In this document: positions 22,166 through 35,365 of the stretch, piece after piece
Numbering within the stretch: the first letter of the stretch is position 1
Layout of the letters: each line of letters begins with the position of its first letter
Assembly: GCA_949361645.1 (NCBI GenBank)
Contig: OX442416.1
Location: 14,455,969-14,519,968 of the forward strand
Length of the DNA: 64,000 nt
Source of the DNA: Spongilla lacustris
Taxonomy: Eukaryota; Porifera; Demospongiae; Spongillida; Spongillidae
Direction: 5' to 3'
The notes under the pieces: model-generated
The model's database searches: none
The model's input: the letters and a program-made list of their open reading frames with translations, nothing else
What the model was told of the DNA's origin: nothing
Program-made: the position numbers and the translations under genes

Positions 22166-24181
22166 CACTGTGCAAAAAGTTTGTTATACGATAGTGTATA
22201 TTTATGCGTATATTTGAGGAATGCGCAAAATATAACCTGTGTAGTATATTTGAAGTGCACGACAGCGTATATTTGAGAATACGCAAGTGTCAAATACGTC
22301 ACCGTTTATATAAGCACACCTTCAAAATATACGATAGTGTATTCTTAAGTGTATATTTGAATATACTGTAGTGAGTTATACTACTGCGTATATTTCATTC
22401 CATAAAATCCCACTGTTTACATAAATATACCACAGAATTGATTCATGAGTGGTCAGACCCGTACCCGGACCCACGTGAGGTAGGAAGGTGTGTAGGCATC
22501 GAAGCTGCTGGACGTCAAAGGTTAGCTACAGTGGCGTAGCGAGGGTGTTGGGCGCCCGGGGGCAAAATGCACTAATGGCGCCCCCCCCCCCCCCCCCTCC
22601 TCTTGCGTTTGGCCGAACATACGAGCGGGGGGGGGGGGGGGGGGGGGTCCCCCTTGCGTTTGGACAACAAAGTTTTTTAAACGAGACTAGCGGGTTAATC
22701 AGTTGGGGTTAATTAACTTATTTTCTGTTTACCTGCCTCTTCGAACTATTTCAGGCCAAGAGACACCGATCCAAACGATAGTCGTCCTATGATCGCTATA
22801 TAATTTTTCCTTGAGTGAGCCTGAATACAACCGGTACCGTACGATTATCAAAGAAATTATGCTGAGCCTGACCTTAGACCTACTTTTAAAATTTTTGTTT
22901 GACCTATAAAAAAAAATTTTTCCCCACGATTTTAGCGCCCCTCTCAACTCGGCGCCCGGGGCGACCGCCCCCCTTGCCCCCCCCTTGCTACGCCACTGGT
23001 TAGCTATATACATGTATGTCTGCTTGGTGTACCCGTATATACGGCGGTAAATTTTGTGAGCTGTAGGCCGGGCCCATGGTGCATGGCTATGGCCTATGCT
23101 AACTCGCCAGTTGAGTTTGTCATGATCACATCGGATCCCAGTAAATGCTACAATGGAAGCAGTAGAATGCCTACACAGTAGACCTCTATTGGACCCCTGT
23201 ACAATTGTTTATGTAGTACGATACAAAAGTGCTCCAATTAGAAATGTGGTTAACTAACCGTGCATGTGATTTGTAGATTTTAGGCGGGCTGTTTCATGGT
23301 CGTGTTGCTTTGGTATGAACAGACAGAAGGACTGTAAGAATCGCGCTGAGATCAGGGTTTTGATCGTTAAATGGCAATAGTTTGTCTTTCCAGAGTGTAC
23401 AAGTTACCGGTATTATGTGTTGCAGTTGCTAAAGAATGAATTCACCTTTCTCTATTTGCACTAGGTTGGCAAGTGTCCTAAGTGTTCCCGTTCGGTTGAA
23501 CAACCGAAATGATAGAACAACAGGCACAATGGAGCGCGATATAAAAAGGTATAGGCCTATTCATTTGTTGTGTTTTGCTAAGGTTTTTTTTTTAACTTGC
23601 AGACTCCGACCGGACGGTACGGTAAGTGTTAACCCGCACTGTTCCATTGTTTTAAGTCAAACATCGGAGATAGGAGACAAGAAAGGTAAGCATATCACTT
23701 ACCCGATAATGTATCTGTTGCTTTATACATGTATATAGAATCGTGTATAAACAGAACGAGGATATGATATGTGGTGAGTGAAATATATTTTTTTACGATC
23801 TGAATTTATTGTTCGTATTCTGTACAGGTGCCTTGGATCGAATATATGCAGATTGCCGCCTCGGACTGTTAGTATGTTGTTTTGTTGTACATGTGCAAAA
23901 TGATTAAAATTTTAAATTGACTAAACTGGATCGGGAACGAGGGGTGGGAGTGGTAGGAGGATGATATACGGAATATGAAGCACTTAGTATACGGTGACCG
24001 ACAACGTAGCCACAAAGTGAATTCAACGGTTTGCTAAGCAACCACAAATGTCGCGTGATTGGTTATATTTGAATATACGCACCTGCGTATATGGTTCTAT
24101 ACGCTGGTGTGTATATTTAAGGTGTATATTCAAATATACGCTATAGAATACGCTATCGTATAACAAAGTTTTTGCACAGTG
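22166..24181 (+). mobile_element. CACTG-ended DNA transposon, copy A, 2016 bp
   Basis: The ends are CACTGTGCAAAAAGTTTGTT and AACAAAGTTTTTGCACAGTG. TTA duplications stand at 22163-22165 and 24182-24184. Subterminal words such as ATATTTGAATATACG recur in both orientations, as expected for transposase binding sites. There is no transposase frame, so it is non-autonomous. A 3-bp duplication with CACTG ends suggests the EnSpm/CACTA group; PIF/Harbinger also gives 3 bp, but copy B duplicates CAG, which argues against a fixed TWA target. It carries a hAT insertion at 22529. Confidence 0.85.
22529..22998. mobile_element. hAT-type MITE, 470 bp
   Basis: The ends are CAGTGGCGTAGCGAGGG and CCCTTGCTACGCCACTG, classical for hAT elements. 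Exact 8-bp duplications GTTAGCTA stand at 22521-22528 and 22999-23006. The related copy B has the uninterrupted site (TAGCTAAC at 58166-58173, opposite strand). Long C and G runs lie inside. No coding capacity. Confidence 0.95.
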
Positions 24182-24295
24182 TTACTAGTGCCTTAAAAGA
24201 ACAAACCCACTTCATACATGCATGCATGCAGCTATGCAAATTCACATGCCATATTTCTCAAAACACCTATCATATTGTCACACCCCACCCTGTTA

Positions 24296-25265
24296 TCATA
24301 TAATTTCTGAATAACCATAACATTACATCCTAACACACATATACACACGCACACAAACACACACATGCAAACTAAAACACACACAAATACACAACATACA
24401 AAAACACACAAGCACCCTCACATCACACACAACACACACAAATGCACACACATAGACATACACACATAAACACAAACAAAAACACACACACATACACACA
24501 CACAAATAATGGATATTCCAAAAACTCAAGGCTTTCGAACCAACACACACATCACATACCAACAACCTAAATGTAATACTTTGCAATAGTCTGTTATAAT
24601 CGCATTACTGACTTAAACGAACCCACTTGATAGATGCATGTGTGCATGCATGCAGATACGCATATTCACATGCCATATTAATCATCTCAAAACATGTACC
24701 ATATTGTCACACCCCACCCAGAGATCTTAATTATTAAAAATAATTACTGAATAACCATAATATTACATCCTTACACACACATGCACACGCACAAACACAA
24801 AAACACAAACACATAAAAAATACGCACATCCACATAACACACAAACACACATGCACCCACACATCAAATTAAACACACACACAAACACACATACAAACAC
24901 ACAAACACACACAAACACACAAACACACACAAACACACAAACACACACACACAAACACACACACACAAACAATGGATACTCCAAAAACTCAAGGCTTTCG
25001 AACACATACCAACAACCTAAATGTAATACTTTGCCATAGTTTGAATGTAATTGATTATAATCCCATTCCTGACTTTAACGTACACTCTGATGCAGTGTCT
25101 GATGCAGTGTCTTAAGAACAAACCACTTGATACATGCATGCATGCAGCTACGCGATAGATTATCATCTCTACCACATTGTCACACCCCGTGCAGAAATAA
25201 ATAAAAATTATTCTGAATAACCTTAAAACATTACATCCTAATACACACACATATACACACATACA

Positions 25266-25297
<32 letters not shown>

Positions 25298-25851
25298 AAC
25301 AATGGATACTCCAAAAACTCAACACACATCACATACCAACAACTTAAATGTAATACTTTGCCATAGTTTGAATGTAATTGATTTAACCCCATTCCTGACT
25401 TTAACGTACTCTTACTAGTGTCTGATGCAGTGTCTTAAAAGAACAAACTCACTTGTTACATGCATGCATGCAGCTACGCGATAGCTTATCATCTCTACCA
25501 CATTGTCACACCCCATGCAGAAATATTTTGAATAACCTTAAAACATTACATCCTTACACACACATACACACACATACAAACACATACACAAAAAACACAC
25601 ACACACACAAACAATGGATACTCCAAAAACTCAAGGCTTTCGAACCAACACACATGTAATTGATTTAACCCCACTCCTGACTTTAACGTACACTCTTACT
25701 AGTGTCTGATGCAGTGTCTTAAAAGAACAAACTCACTTGTTACATGCATGCATGCAGCTACGCGATAGCTAATGACATTGTCACACCCATGCAGAAATAA
25801 ATAAAAATTATTCTGAATAACCTTAAAACATTACATCCTTACACACACATA

Positions 25852-25901
<50 letters not shown>

Positions 25902-26320
25902 AACAATGGATACTCCAAAAACTCAACACACATCACATACCAACAACCTAAATGTAATACTTTGCCAGTTTGAATGTAATTGATTATAATCCCATTCATG
26001 ACTTTAACGTACACTCTTACTAGTGTCTGATGCAGTGTCTTAAAAGAACAAACTCACTTGTTACATGCATGCAGCTACGCGATAGCTTATCATCTCTACC
26101 ACATTGTCACACCCCATGCAGAAATAAATAAAAATTATTCTGAATAACCTTAAAACATTACATCCTTACACACACATACACCACATACAAACACACACAC
26201 AAACACACACATACAAACACACACACAAACACACACACACACAAACACACACACACTCACACACACACACACACACAAACACCACACACAAAAGCACACA
26301 CAAATTCAAAGTCGCTGTAT
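24296..26320 (+). repeat. CA-rich satellite, six units of about 280-460 bp
   Basis: Each unit has ACATTACATCCTTACACACA, a variable CA run, AACAATGGATACTCCAAAAA, AATGTAATACTTTGCCA, CACTCTTACTAGTGTCTGAT and CATGCATGCAGCTACGCGAT. Units begin near 24327, 24762, 25223, 25546, 25830 and 26158. Val-Cys open frames are shadows. The array belongs to the arm of the 12.66-kb element, since inverted copies lie at 30489-31180. Confidence 0.9.
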
Positions 26321-26493
26321 TTCCTAGCCATCCACTGTATTTCAATTTCACTTAACATAATAATCAAGGTGTTTATCAGAATTTTTCTAGCAGTACGATA
26401 TAGCACTACTGTGTGCATTCAACCACACTGAGAAGTATAAAAACATTATGAGACGAAACAGGTACATGTACAATGTTATCGAGGTTAGTAATG

Positions 26494-27568
26494 TCAATTA
26501 TGTCGTGATCCTAACTGCAGCCCATCAATTGAGAGCAGTAATCCTGCCTTTCTCACTACCCCCAGTGTCGCACTGTGGACCATAGTGGCCGGGATGGCTA
26601 GCATCTCATCAGTTATTGCCTGTCTTAGCTCGTCCAATGTTGTCACTGCATTTGCATACACTTTGTTTATCAGTTAGCCCCATAGCCAGAAGTCCAATGG
26701 AGATAGATCAGGACTTTGTGCTGGCCATGGTATGGGTCCCCCTCTGCCCATCCATCTGTCCTCCAGCTTTCCATCCAACCAGGCTCTAACACAGGTTTCA
26801 TAATGAGCTGAGGCTCCATCATGCTGGAAAACAACAAATTCTTCCTCTTCCCCCATGATAGCTTGCAGGGCTGGTCATACCCTCTGCTGTAGTAGCTGAA
26901 GGTACACTTGCCCTGTGACACTTCCATTGATGGAGAAGGGGCCAATGATATGGTCTTTGATCAGCCCAGCCCAGACCATCACACCAGCCTTCTTCTGATT
27001 GCTGCATTCCATAAAAGCATGTGGGTTCTGGACTGACCATATGACAGCATTATGCCTGTTAACATGTCCATCCAAGTGGAAGATTGCTTCATCCGTCCAC
27101 AGGATGTAGTCAGGGTAGGTGAAGTCCCTCTCAGCTGCTTCAAGGTAATCTTCTGCCCACTTGACTCTCTTGTCAATGTCACCTGGCAATAGAGCCTTTA
27201 CTAGAGGCCACCTATAGGCCTTCATCTTCAGGGTCTTCCTGAGCATCTTCTGTACACTTGATCGTCTCAATCCTGTCCCTAGATGGAGTCTTCTTATGCT
27301 CATAGTTGGGGTCTGCTGCATTATCTGAGCAATTATGCCAACGTTCCTTGGCACCTGAACAGTTTTCTTTCTTCCACAGTTTGTTTTCAGCCTATCCTGC
27401 ACTGTGCCATGCTCCACAAATTTGGACACCACCCTCAGAACTGTGCTACTGCATAGTGTCCTGTAATTAGGGTACTCCCTCCGGAACAAGCTTACAGTAA
27501 GATAGGCATTCTTTCCATTAGAAAATGGCAACTCTTTGTTCAATTGACAGTCTTGGTATTCGTGGCAT
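26494..27568 (-). pseudogene. IS630/Tc1/mariner-type transposase, DD41D
   Basis: The likely start is ATG at 27566-27568 (MPRIPRLSIEQRVAI). About 15 codons later a 1-base shift is needed to enter the long frame FSNGKNAYLTVSLFRREYPN. A helix-turn-helix-like N-terminus is followed by YILWTDEAIFHLDG (first Asp), VVFQHDGASAHY (second Asp) and PWPAQSPDLSPLDFWLWG (third Asp). I count 41 residues between the second and third Asp. TGA at 26875-26877 and TAA at 26674-26676 are in frame, and the frame then runs on to TGA at 26494-26496. The total of about 355 codons is a normal family length. Visitor-type elements are the known DD41D group. With three lesions it cannot encode active enzyme. It sits in the centre of the 12.66-kb element. 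Confidence 0.9.
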
Positions 27569-30420
27569 TTTCAAGCATAGTGGAAATGTATACCCCCTTA
27601 ATCTTACAGTATTTATACTTTTTAGGTACATTTTGATTGGATAACAATCCCTGCACTTGCATAGGACAACTATCCCTGCTTTCCTATTGGTTAACTACTT
27701 CTATCCATGCATTTTCATTGGTTAGGAGACAAAAATCCATTCTAAAAGTGATCCTTAATCGCAGCCTACATACCAACCCTTCCTTCTACATGCACTCTTC
27801 TCCAAGGACAAATATGCTCATCGATTATTTGACTCAATACATACTCATAAACAGTACAACAATGCCTTAATTATGATTCAGACAGAATGTCTAGTCACCC
27901 TTAGTGAATGCTAATTATATAATAATTCAGCTGGCTTTCTCAAACAGCCCATACAAAACCCTTCTTCCCAGCAGTAAGGCAATACCTCCTTAGCCCCGAT
28001 CTTCATATGTAGGTAGTATCAAATGACTTTCCTGCCAGGACCTACATGCACACTGTGTGCTCTTTGAGGTGTTTGATCAAATGGCATTGCTTTATAAGTT
28101 ATCACCAATCACATCTCACACAAGAAAGGTGTAACCTTCAGTTTTATGCAGCTGTAGTCAATTTTATAATCCTCCTGTGCAAGATGTACTGCCTATTTTA
28201 CCCACTATAGATTTCAAAAAGACTAATACATACATTCCAGTCATTTGTATACAAATGCTAACCATGTAGCGAAATCTATATCCCACAGCAATCTCATCAC
28301 AAAGGAAGTGCCAAAAAAACCCCAACAGGAATCCTATTTCTACACACTTTCAGGGAGATCCTGAACACGCATGTACAGCCTCGGGGGTCTGGAGGAGTGC
28401 GTAAAGCAATTCATATGCTAATGCATGTCAGATGCATATTTTATTTCATACCGGTAGACACATTTGTATGTCATTTTCAGCTGTTTCAAAAGTAGTCAGG
28501 CACACAAACTCCCATGATATTCTCACAGTATAGACCTCTCAGACTTAAGTCAATTTCAATCTTATCCTCATTGTACTCTGATTTAGGTTAACTCTCTACA
28601 ATAATTATACTAACATGATAGATTCAGGAAATAAAAGTAAAGGCCTTATTCGACTAAAACGGCATTCTGAATAATTCACATAATGATAGGGCTGGCAATC
28701 CAGTCTATACCCATGTTAAATTCCATTTCAAACCTTCAACTTTTGACTCATATACATACATTTAAAGGTGTCAGATGAAGTGCCTTCTAAAAATCTACAT
28801 AAAGCTTTTCAAAAGAACTATACTTTTCAAAACCCAACAAATGTAACCCCTACTACATTCTCAAGCCAAATGACGGCAGTCCAGAAAATAATGTGGACTC
28901 ACATGCTTATTCTTACAGGTGTCTGGTGTAGTGGGGTTTGTAACCCACAAGCAAGACAATTTTGGTTTTCCATAACAACTAATGTACAGTAAATTTCCCA
29001 TCATGTGCAAGTATTAAAATGGCATACAATTTGCCTGTACAAAAATTCATGTGCCAAGCAGCAAAATGTGTGTTATAACCACACCTTGCAAAACCTCAAT
29101 AGTTTTACCAAGAATTAGCACTGACGCACAATACCATTACACCAACAGACTCCCAAATAAACAACTGTCCTTCGCAATTTCACAAACCACAAGGCTACAC
29201 TAAAGTTCATCTATAAAAATCTCTAGTTATGCTTTCCATAGTAATTCAATCACCCATGGCACTGACATACAACAGGACAATATCTAATACCAAACTTAAT
29301 ATCTTAAAGGTTTACAACGCCAATATCATTCCAATTTATCACTGTAGCTATAGACAGCTGTGCACAAACAATTAAGGAATGCAAAACACAAGTAAAAGTC
29401 TGAAATCCACACACTTTCATGATCAGGGAGGGACAAGTACTGTAATTATGGTTGTATGTTAATAATAACCGACAACAACAGGGCAACACCACAATCATAG
29501 TGTAAAATAAAGCTATGTTTTGGGACGTCCTGTACTCATTACAGTGTCATGTGTACATACCATAAGTTATTCAGCAAGTAACTTTCTAGCAATGCGTTCT
29601 TTAAAAAATTTCCTCACTAACAGGGCAACATGTAATTTCCCAATCTTTGTATGTAAATGTTACATGTATTTAAAAAAAAATTCAGGGTCCTTCATGTTCG
29701 TCAAAAATGTGTAGATGTTCGGTGCAATGCCACTAAGTTTTTATCCCCCAACAGTCATTGAAAAATCACAACGAATGCGTATCAGTCAGAGTCTTAACTA
29801 GGAACATCATATCTGGCAATCCACTCATCTGAACAAATACTCCAGCTAGGCTTTAACAAATACCACAAACACTATTTTGCATCCCCACAGCGGAAAATGT
29901 AACACAGTCCCAATCTTAGCCCTTAGTCAAAATAATGCTTTTATAAAACAGCCAAATCGTGCTCCTACAAAACTTTTGTAATGAGCACACTTTGCACTTT
30001 AAACAACATCTCTCACAAGGGACCATGCATAATAAAGTAGTGTTCCGAGGGGGAGGACAGTATGCTATAGACATTGTATGTTGTTTATAATATGTAAATC
30101 TGTAGTACACTCATGTAGTGCACTGTCACATCATACTTGCATGTAATAAAGAAATATAATTTAATCCTATTGTTATGCGATGTCAAACAGAAAAAATATT
30201 TTCCATGGCAGAAAATTTGCTGCGTGGTTTGTGATAAGGAAGTCAGTTTCCTAACACAATAACATAGAAGAAATGCATTGCAAGGGCCAGCTTGTGGTTA
30301 GAAAGTATGCCATGGACTGTTTATTAGCAATGAAGCCCTTGTACTAAATCCACTACACATACACAAATGTAGAGCATTTAACCCTCTGGCAAGCACCCTC
30401 TGTAACATGATGGTAACTGG
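27569..30420. other. Unique centre of the 12.66-kb element, no gene seen
   Basis: About 2.8 kb of AT-rich sequence. CTATTGGTTA and CATTGGTTAGG near 27690-27730 resemble CCAAT-type boxes upstream of the minus-strand transposase. No other open frame or domain was recognised. Confidence 0.4.
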
Positions 30421-30434
30421 AGCCACAGCGTGTT

Positions 30435-30435
<1 letters not shown>

Positions 30436-30488
<53 letters not shown>
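30436..30488. repeat. (GT)n microsatellite
   Basis: About 26 GT units that open the right-hand satellite of the 12.66-kb element. Confidence 0.95.
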
Positions 30489-30495
<7 letters not shown>

Positions 30496-31090
30496 TTGTG
30501 TGTGTATGTGTGTGTAAGGATGTAACATTTCAAGGTTATTCAGAATATTTTATTGCATGGGGTGTGACAATGTGGTAGGTGTTTTGAGATGATTAATATG
30601 GCGTGTGAATTTGCGTAGCTGCATGCATATCAAGTGGGTTTGTTCTTAAGACACTGCATCAGACACTAATAAGAGTGCACGTTTAAGTCAGGAATGGGGT
30701 TATAAAAACTACATTCAAATTATGACAAAGTATTACATTTAGGTTGTTGGTATGTGATGTGTGTGTTGGTTCGAAAGCCTTGAGTTTTTGGAGTATCCAT
30801 TGTTTGTTTGTTTGTGTGTGTGATTGTGTGTGTGTGATTGTGTGTGTTTTTGTTGTGTGTATGTGTATTTGTACGCATTTGTGTGATGTGTGGGTGCATG
30901 GGTGTGTGTTGTTTGTGTTTTTGTGTTTGAGTGTGTGTGTTAGGATGTAATGTTATGGTTATTCAGAAATTATTTGATATCTGGGTGGGGTGTGACAATA
31001 TGGTAGGTGTTTTGATATGGCATGTAAATTTGCGTAGCTGCATGCATGCATGTATGAAGTGAGTTTGTTCTTTTAAGGCACTAGTAAGAG
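30489..31090 (-). repeat. Satellite units of the right arm
   Basis: Two units in inverted orientation relative to 24296-26320, with TTTTTGGAGTATCCATTGTT, GCGTAGCTGCATGCAT and GTGACAATATGGTAGGTG. There are fewer units than on the left (two against six), so copy number differs between the arms. Confidence 0.85.
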
Positions 31091-32957
31091 TATGATCAAT
31101 TACATTCAAACCATGGCAAAGTATTATGTATTAAGGTTGTTGGTATGTGATATGTGTGTGTTGGTTCAAAAGCCTTGAGTATCCCTGGAGGATAAATATT
31201 GTATTTGTTCAAACAACTGCTGGAAGAGAGGTTACTAGCTGGTGTGAATTTAAAATGTATTGCCCTGTTGCTGCGAGAATGTGATGGGTAAAACATATTT
31301 GGTAGCCTGAAGGTTTAATCAGGTTACTAGGTATTTTCCAGTGTTGCATCAGTATTTAGGTGATGGGTAGGGTAACCTTACTGGGTGAGTATTTTGGATT
31401 GGACAACCACACAGTAGAGAGTAACAAAAGTACCGAACATGGGTTTTTAACAGCTATATTTTGTGAGTGAAGTTATTGGCTCATCCTTCCATGACAAAGT
31501 GACATGCTCTTTAGTGACAAACAGGCATCTAAGCAGATTGCTTCCATTGCATGAGAATAATACTTTGGAAACACGCAAATGAATTGTATTAAAATACTTA
31601 GGCTCTAACAGGAAGTATGTGAATGTTTATCAAAGCTACTCAACCACCCACCTACAACACCAAATATTTTTTTTACAAACAGTATAAATTTGCATGAAAC
31701 AACCAAGTCAGAATTCACTGACATTTGAAGATCATCTCAACATTACATTTAGATCTGAGAATTAGGTGGTATTGTTTTACAAGTCATGCCCAGTTGTAAG
31801 CGCTAAAGAGTAATCCTGATGTAGGTGAAACTGCTCACTCTCTTTCTTAATGAACAACGTTGGTTTTAAAACTGATTAGACTTAGCACACATCACAGATT
31901 TGAACAGAAGTCACCATGACTCACAAATACACATACACACCAGTTGAGAGCCATATCTACAGTTCCTATGACATTGAATACTGTTGAAAAGAATGCTCAA
32001 ACAGTTCGGCACTTTTTTTCACACACACACATCGGTAACTAAACAGCACACTAAGAATTAAGCCTTAGGCTTCAATATTAGTAGGTGCTGTAGGCAGTAT
32101 ACACGCGGCTTCTCTAGTGTTACGGGCATATACCAGTTAGAGCTAGCTGAAAGGATGTATAGTTTGCTTGATGCATGGACTGCACCAATGTGTGCGTGTA
32201 CCCGTAGGCCGTGCGTACATTGTATGCCAATAGGCACCCAGTCGTTCGTGTCTTTAACTCACCAACCATTTGCATCGAAGACATTCTCCAGTGTGGTTTT
32301 GTATAACGTAAGGCGAATGACAATCTCGATCTCGTCCACAACACGTAGCAAGAACGCTAATTGGTGCGCACCGCCCGTATGAATGACCTACGGCGGGTGT
32401 ATGTTTTCTTTTACGAAGAGGTAGTAATACGGCAGCCGCAGGTACGGTAGTATCTATGATTTCACAAGGATAGCTTAGATCTTTATAAGACTAAATTAAA
32501 AAAAAAACAATTAAAAATTAAGCAACTCGAGGAGGTGGGGCTCAGTGGCACGTGATAATGTGCAAGTTGAAGGGGGTGGAGCTAATATGGTCCGTTAATG
32601 GTTGCGTCACTAGTCTCGGAACGGGACCTGCGTATGTAATGAAGTGTAACAAGTGCGCATGCGTAACCGTGGTGAAATAGTTGTTGCCTCTTACTTTCAG
32701 TTTAAAAGGTGATAAAAATATGATCATTCTGCTTTTGGCTTCGAAACGTGTGTCTGAACATGGTTTCACTTTTAAAGTTGTTAATTTGTTGTGTTTATTA
32801 AAGTTAATTAAGCATCGTTAATAACTTGTAAATAAAATGATGTAAACACATTTGCCTAACCTCAAGTTGTTAGTTTCTAAATATTAGATTTTTTTCATAC
32901 TCCTATCAAAAGTTATTCCCGTTCAAAAGCATTGCGTTCTTTCGTGGACACCCGGTA
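31091..32957 (-). repeat. Right inverted arm of the 12.66-kb element
   Basis: Mirror of 20302-22162. Where the left arm has the CACTG insertion, this arm reads GGCACTAGTAAGAGTATG without a break (TAA at 31085-31087), so it is the empty site. Confidence 0.85.
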
Positions 32958-33766
32958 TACATGTACAGCTACATGTACTGGAACAAAATATGAACAAGTT
33001 CTAATCGTTTTGAGTCCTGTCAGATACAGGATGCTTAAATATACGTCATTTGCTAACACAACCACCGATATATAAAATGTAGCCTCGATACATTTTGACC
33101 ACTGAAGCGAGAATGCCAATGAATTCTGAAGCTATTGGTGTGATTTTCATTTCTTAGAAGTGTTCCTATCTCGAGTTATGCGTGGTCAAGAAGAAGAAGA
33201 AGAAGAAGAACAACAACAACAACAACGAGAAATACGGTGGGACTGGGTACGAGTTAGGACAAATGTTTTGTTCTCCACAACCACGCGGTTTTATGACATC
33301 TAACAAACATGAAACTGCTCGTTTTTGACTGCTTGTTCGACGATGACAAAGAGCTAAGCGATCCGATGGATAGGAGTTCCGTTAAAAGCGGGTCCCGTTT
33401 TTTAATGACATTCATAATCGGGGTCGAATCCTATATGAGAGTTACTAACGTAACTCTCGATAATGAGATACCCTGTGAAACTTATTAAGAGTACCTATGT
33501 TGTATTTTATGCAATTATGGCATCATTATCTTGAATACTTTTACAGTAGCTGCATGGAGAAGTCAAGCGGTCACAGTTTTTTATATCGCGGTCCATTCAC
33601 ATTGCGTACATTGTTAGTCACCCGCGACACAATGTTTGAAACGTTATAACTTTTGAAATAGTAATCTGTTTTCCGTGGCAAAAGCATATTTTTGATGCAT
33701 TCAATTTGCTCTTTTAGGCTATGCATAAATGTCCTAGTTTTATTCACTTTGAAAAATTTATTAAAG
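32958..33766. other. Intronic sequence with AAG/CAA microsatellite
   Basis: No exon was recognised. An (AAG)n run followed by (CAA)n lies at 33188-33225. Confidence 0.5.
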
Positions 33767-35212
33767 TACCTACCTAAGTCTGGCCATCTGGGAACAAAAC
33801 GTACCATCAAAAGGATTAGAGAATGTGTCACGTGGAAAGGACTCAACAAAGAAGTTTTTCAACTAGTAATGGTTGCAATTAGTCACATAAATTTATTGAC
33901 ATGTTTTTACAGGTTGCATCCTGTGAGGCTTGCCAGAAGAATTCTGATAAACTTGTTGTTACTTCTACTGAACTTCATCCTGTTCCTGTAATCACCACTT
34001 GGTATCATGTAGCAATTGATTTTATTGGGCCGATTTCACCAATTTCATTATCAGGAAATAGGTCAGTTCATTTATTATTATTACTTTTTTCGTGTAATGC
34101 AAGGAATACTTGTTTCAACAGTATAGATTACACTATTTTTAAATTGTATGTAGGTACATTCTTACACTGAGTGATCACTTTTCAAAATGGGTTGAAGCGG
34201 TTGCAGTTCCAACCAAAGAGGCATATCAAGTGGCAAGTGCAGTATACAAGGTATGCTGATCATTCTTTGTGTGCACTTACTTTATCATATTTTTACATGA
34301 ATATCTAGATATTCATGCGCATGGGTTTGCCCAGCATTTTGACAACAGACAATGGTTCTGAATTCAGGAACAAATTGAACAGTGCAATGATGAAACAGTT
34401 GGGGATAAGACACAGTCTAATTACTCCTTACCATCCACAGGTACACAAAGTGAATAATTTTAGTTTAAAGTTTCACATATATCTTTTTGAGTAGTCAAAT
34501 GGTCTAGAAGAACGATATAATCAAACTTTGCAGAGAATGCTCTCAAAAGCAGTGATGGGACATAAGGAGATTTGGGATCAATTCATTGATTCAGCAGTAT
34601 TTGCATACAACACTTCGTCCCATGAATCAACTAATTACACTCCATTTGAAGTGATGTTCGGAAGAAAGGCGAGGATACCAATTGATGCAGATCTGGAATC
34701 TGTTTGTGACCTGTTAAGTTTTTTTCCAAAACTTGATTTTGTTGTATTTTATTTTAAATTTTTGTGTAATTTTTAGTTCAGCAAAGGAACCAAACACAGC
34801 CAACCACATGGAACAAGCTAGTGTACAAACAAAGGGTTTTGAAGAATGTGAAGTACAATATCCTTGTTGCACAGGTATAAAGTATACATATTAACCTGTG
34901 GCATCATGTACACTTTGTTCCTAGGCTAAGCAAAAGCAGCAATATGATGCTAAACATGCTAAAGCTTCATTGTTTGAAATTGGTGCTAAGGTGGTTTAAA
35001 AGGATTTTCTTCGGAAAAAGAGGATGGGAGGGAAATTGGACCCCAAATGGGTTGGGCCATACATTATAACTGCGAAGCTCAGCAAAGGATTTTATTCCTT
35101 GCAATCTGTTGCTAATTCATCTGACTGTATCAAGCGTGTGAATGGTGCACACCTTAAGATGTTCTATTCCTCTGAATACCAGTCATCATGTGCCAATTCA
35201 CCTAATCATTCC

Positions 35213-35365
35213 AATCAGTCCTCGCCTCATCACTCTGGTCAGTCCTCACCTCATCACTCTTGTCAGTCCTCACCTCATCACTCTGGTCAGTCCTCACCTC
35301 ATCACTCTGGTCAGTCCTCACCTCATCACTCTGGTCAGTCCTCACCTCAGCATTCCAGTCAGTCT
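35213..35365 (+). repeat. 24-bp in-frame repeat in the integrase gene
   Basis: About six copies of TCACCTCATCACTCTGGTCA-type units encode SSPHHSGQ repeats between the integrase C-terminal part and the OTU region. The length is a multiple of three, so the frame is kept. It is probably a flexible linker. Confidence 0.85.

Larger units (their letters stand above)
20302..32957. mobile_element. 12.66-kb Tc1/mariner-type (DD41D) transposon with giant inverted arms
   Basis: The left end ACCGGGTGTCCACGAAAG and its reverse complement at the right (CTTTCGTGGACACCCGGT) open arms that are almost base-identical for about 1.8 kb. TA stands at 20300-20301 and 32958-32959, consistent with a TA target duplication. 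The arms lead into matching CA-rich satellites, which face a central unique region of about 4 kb carrying the transposase pseudogene on the minus strand. GGGTGTCC-type ends are known from transposons of this transposase type. The size is far above the 1-3 kb usual for the group. The left arm contains a later CACTG element. The whole lies in the integrase gene intron. Confidence 0.75.

Noticed and set aside
22166..24181. PIF/Harbinger assignment from the TTA duplication
   Set aside because: The sister copy at 57053 duplicates CAG, so the TTA target is not fixed; CACTG ends fit EnSpm/CACTA better.
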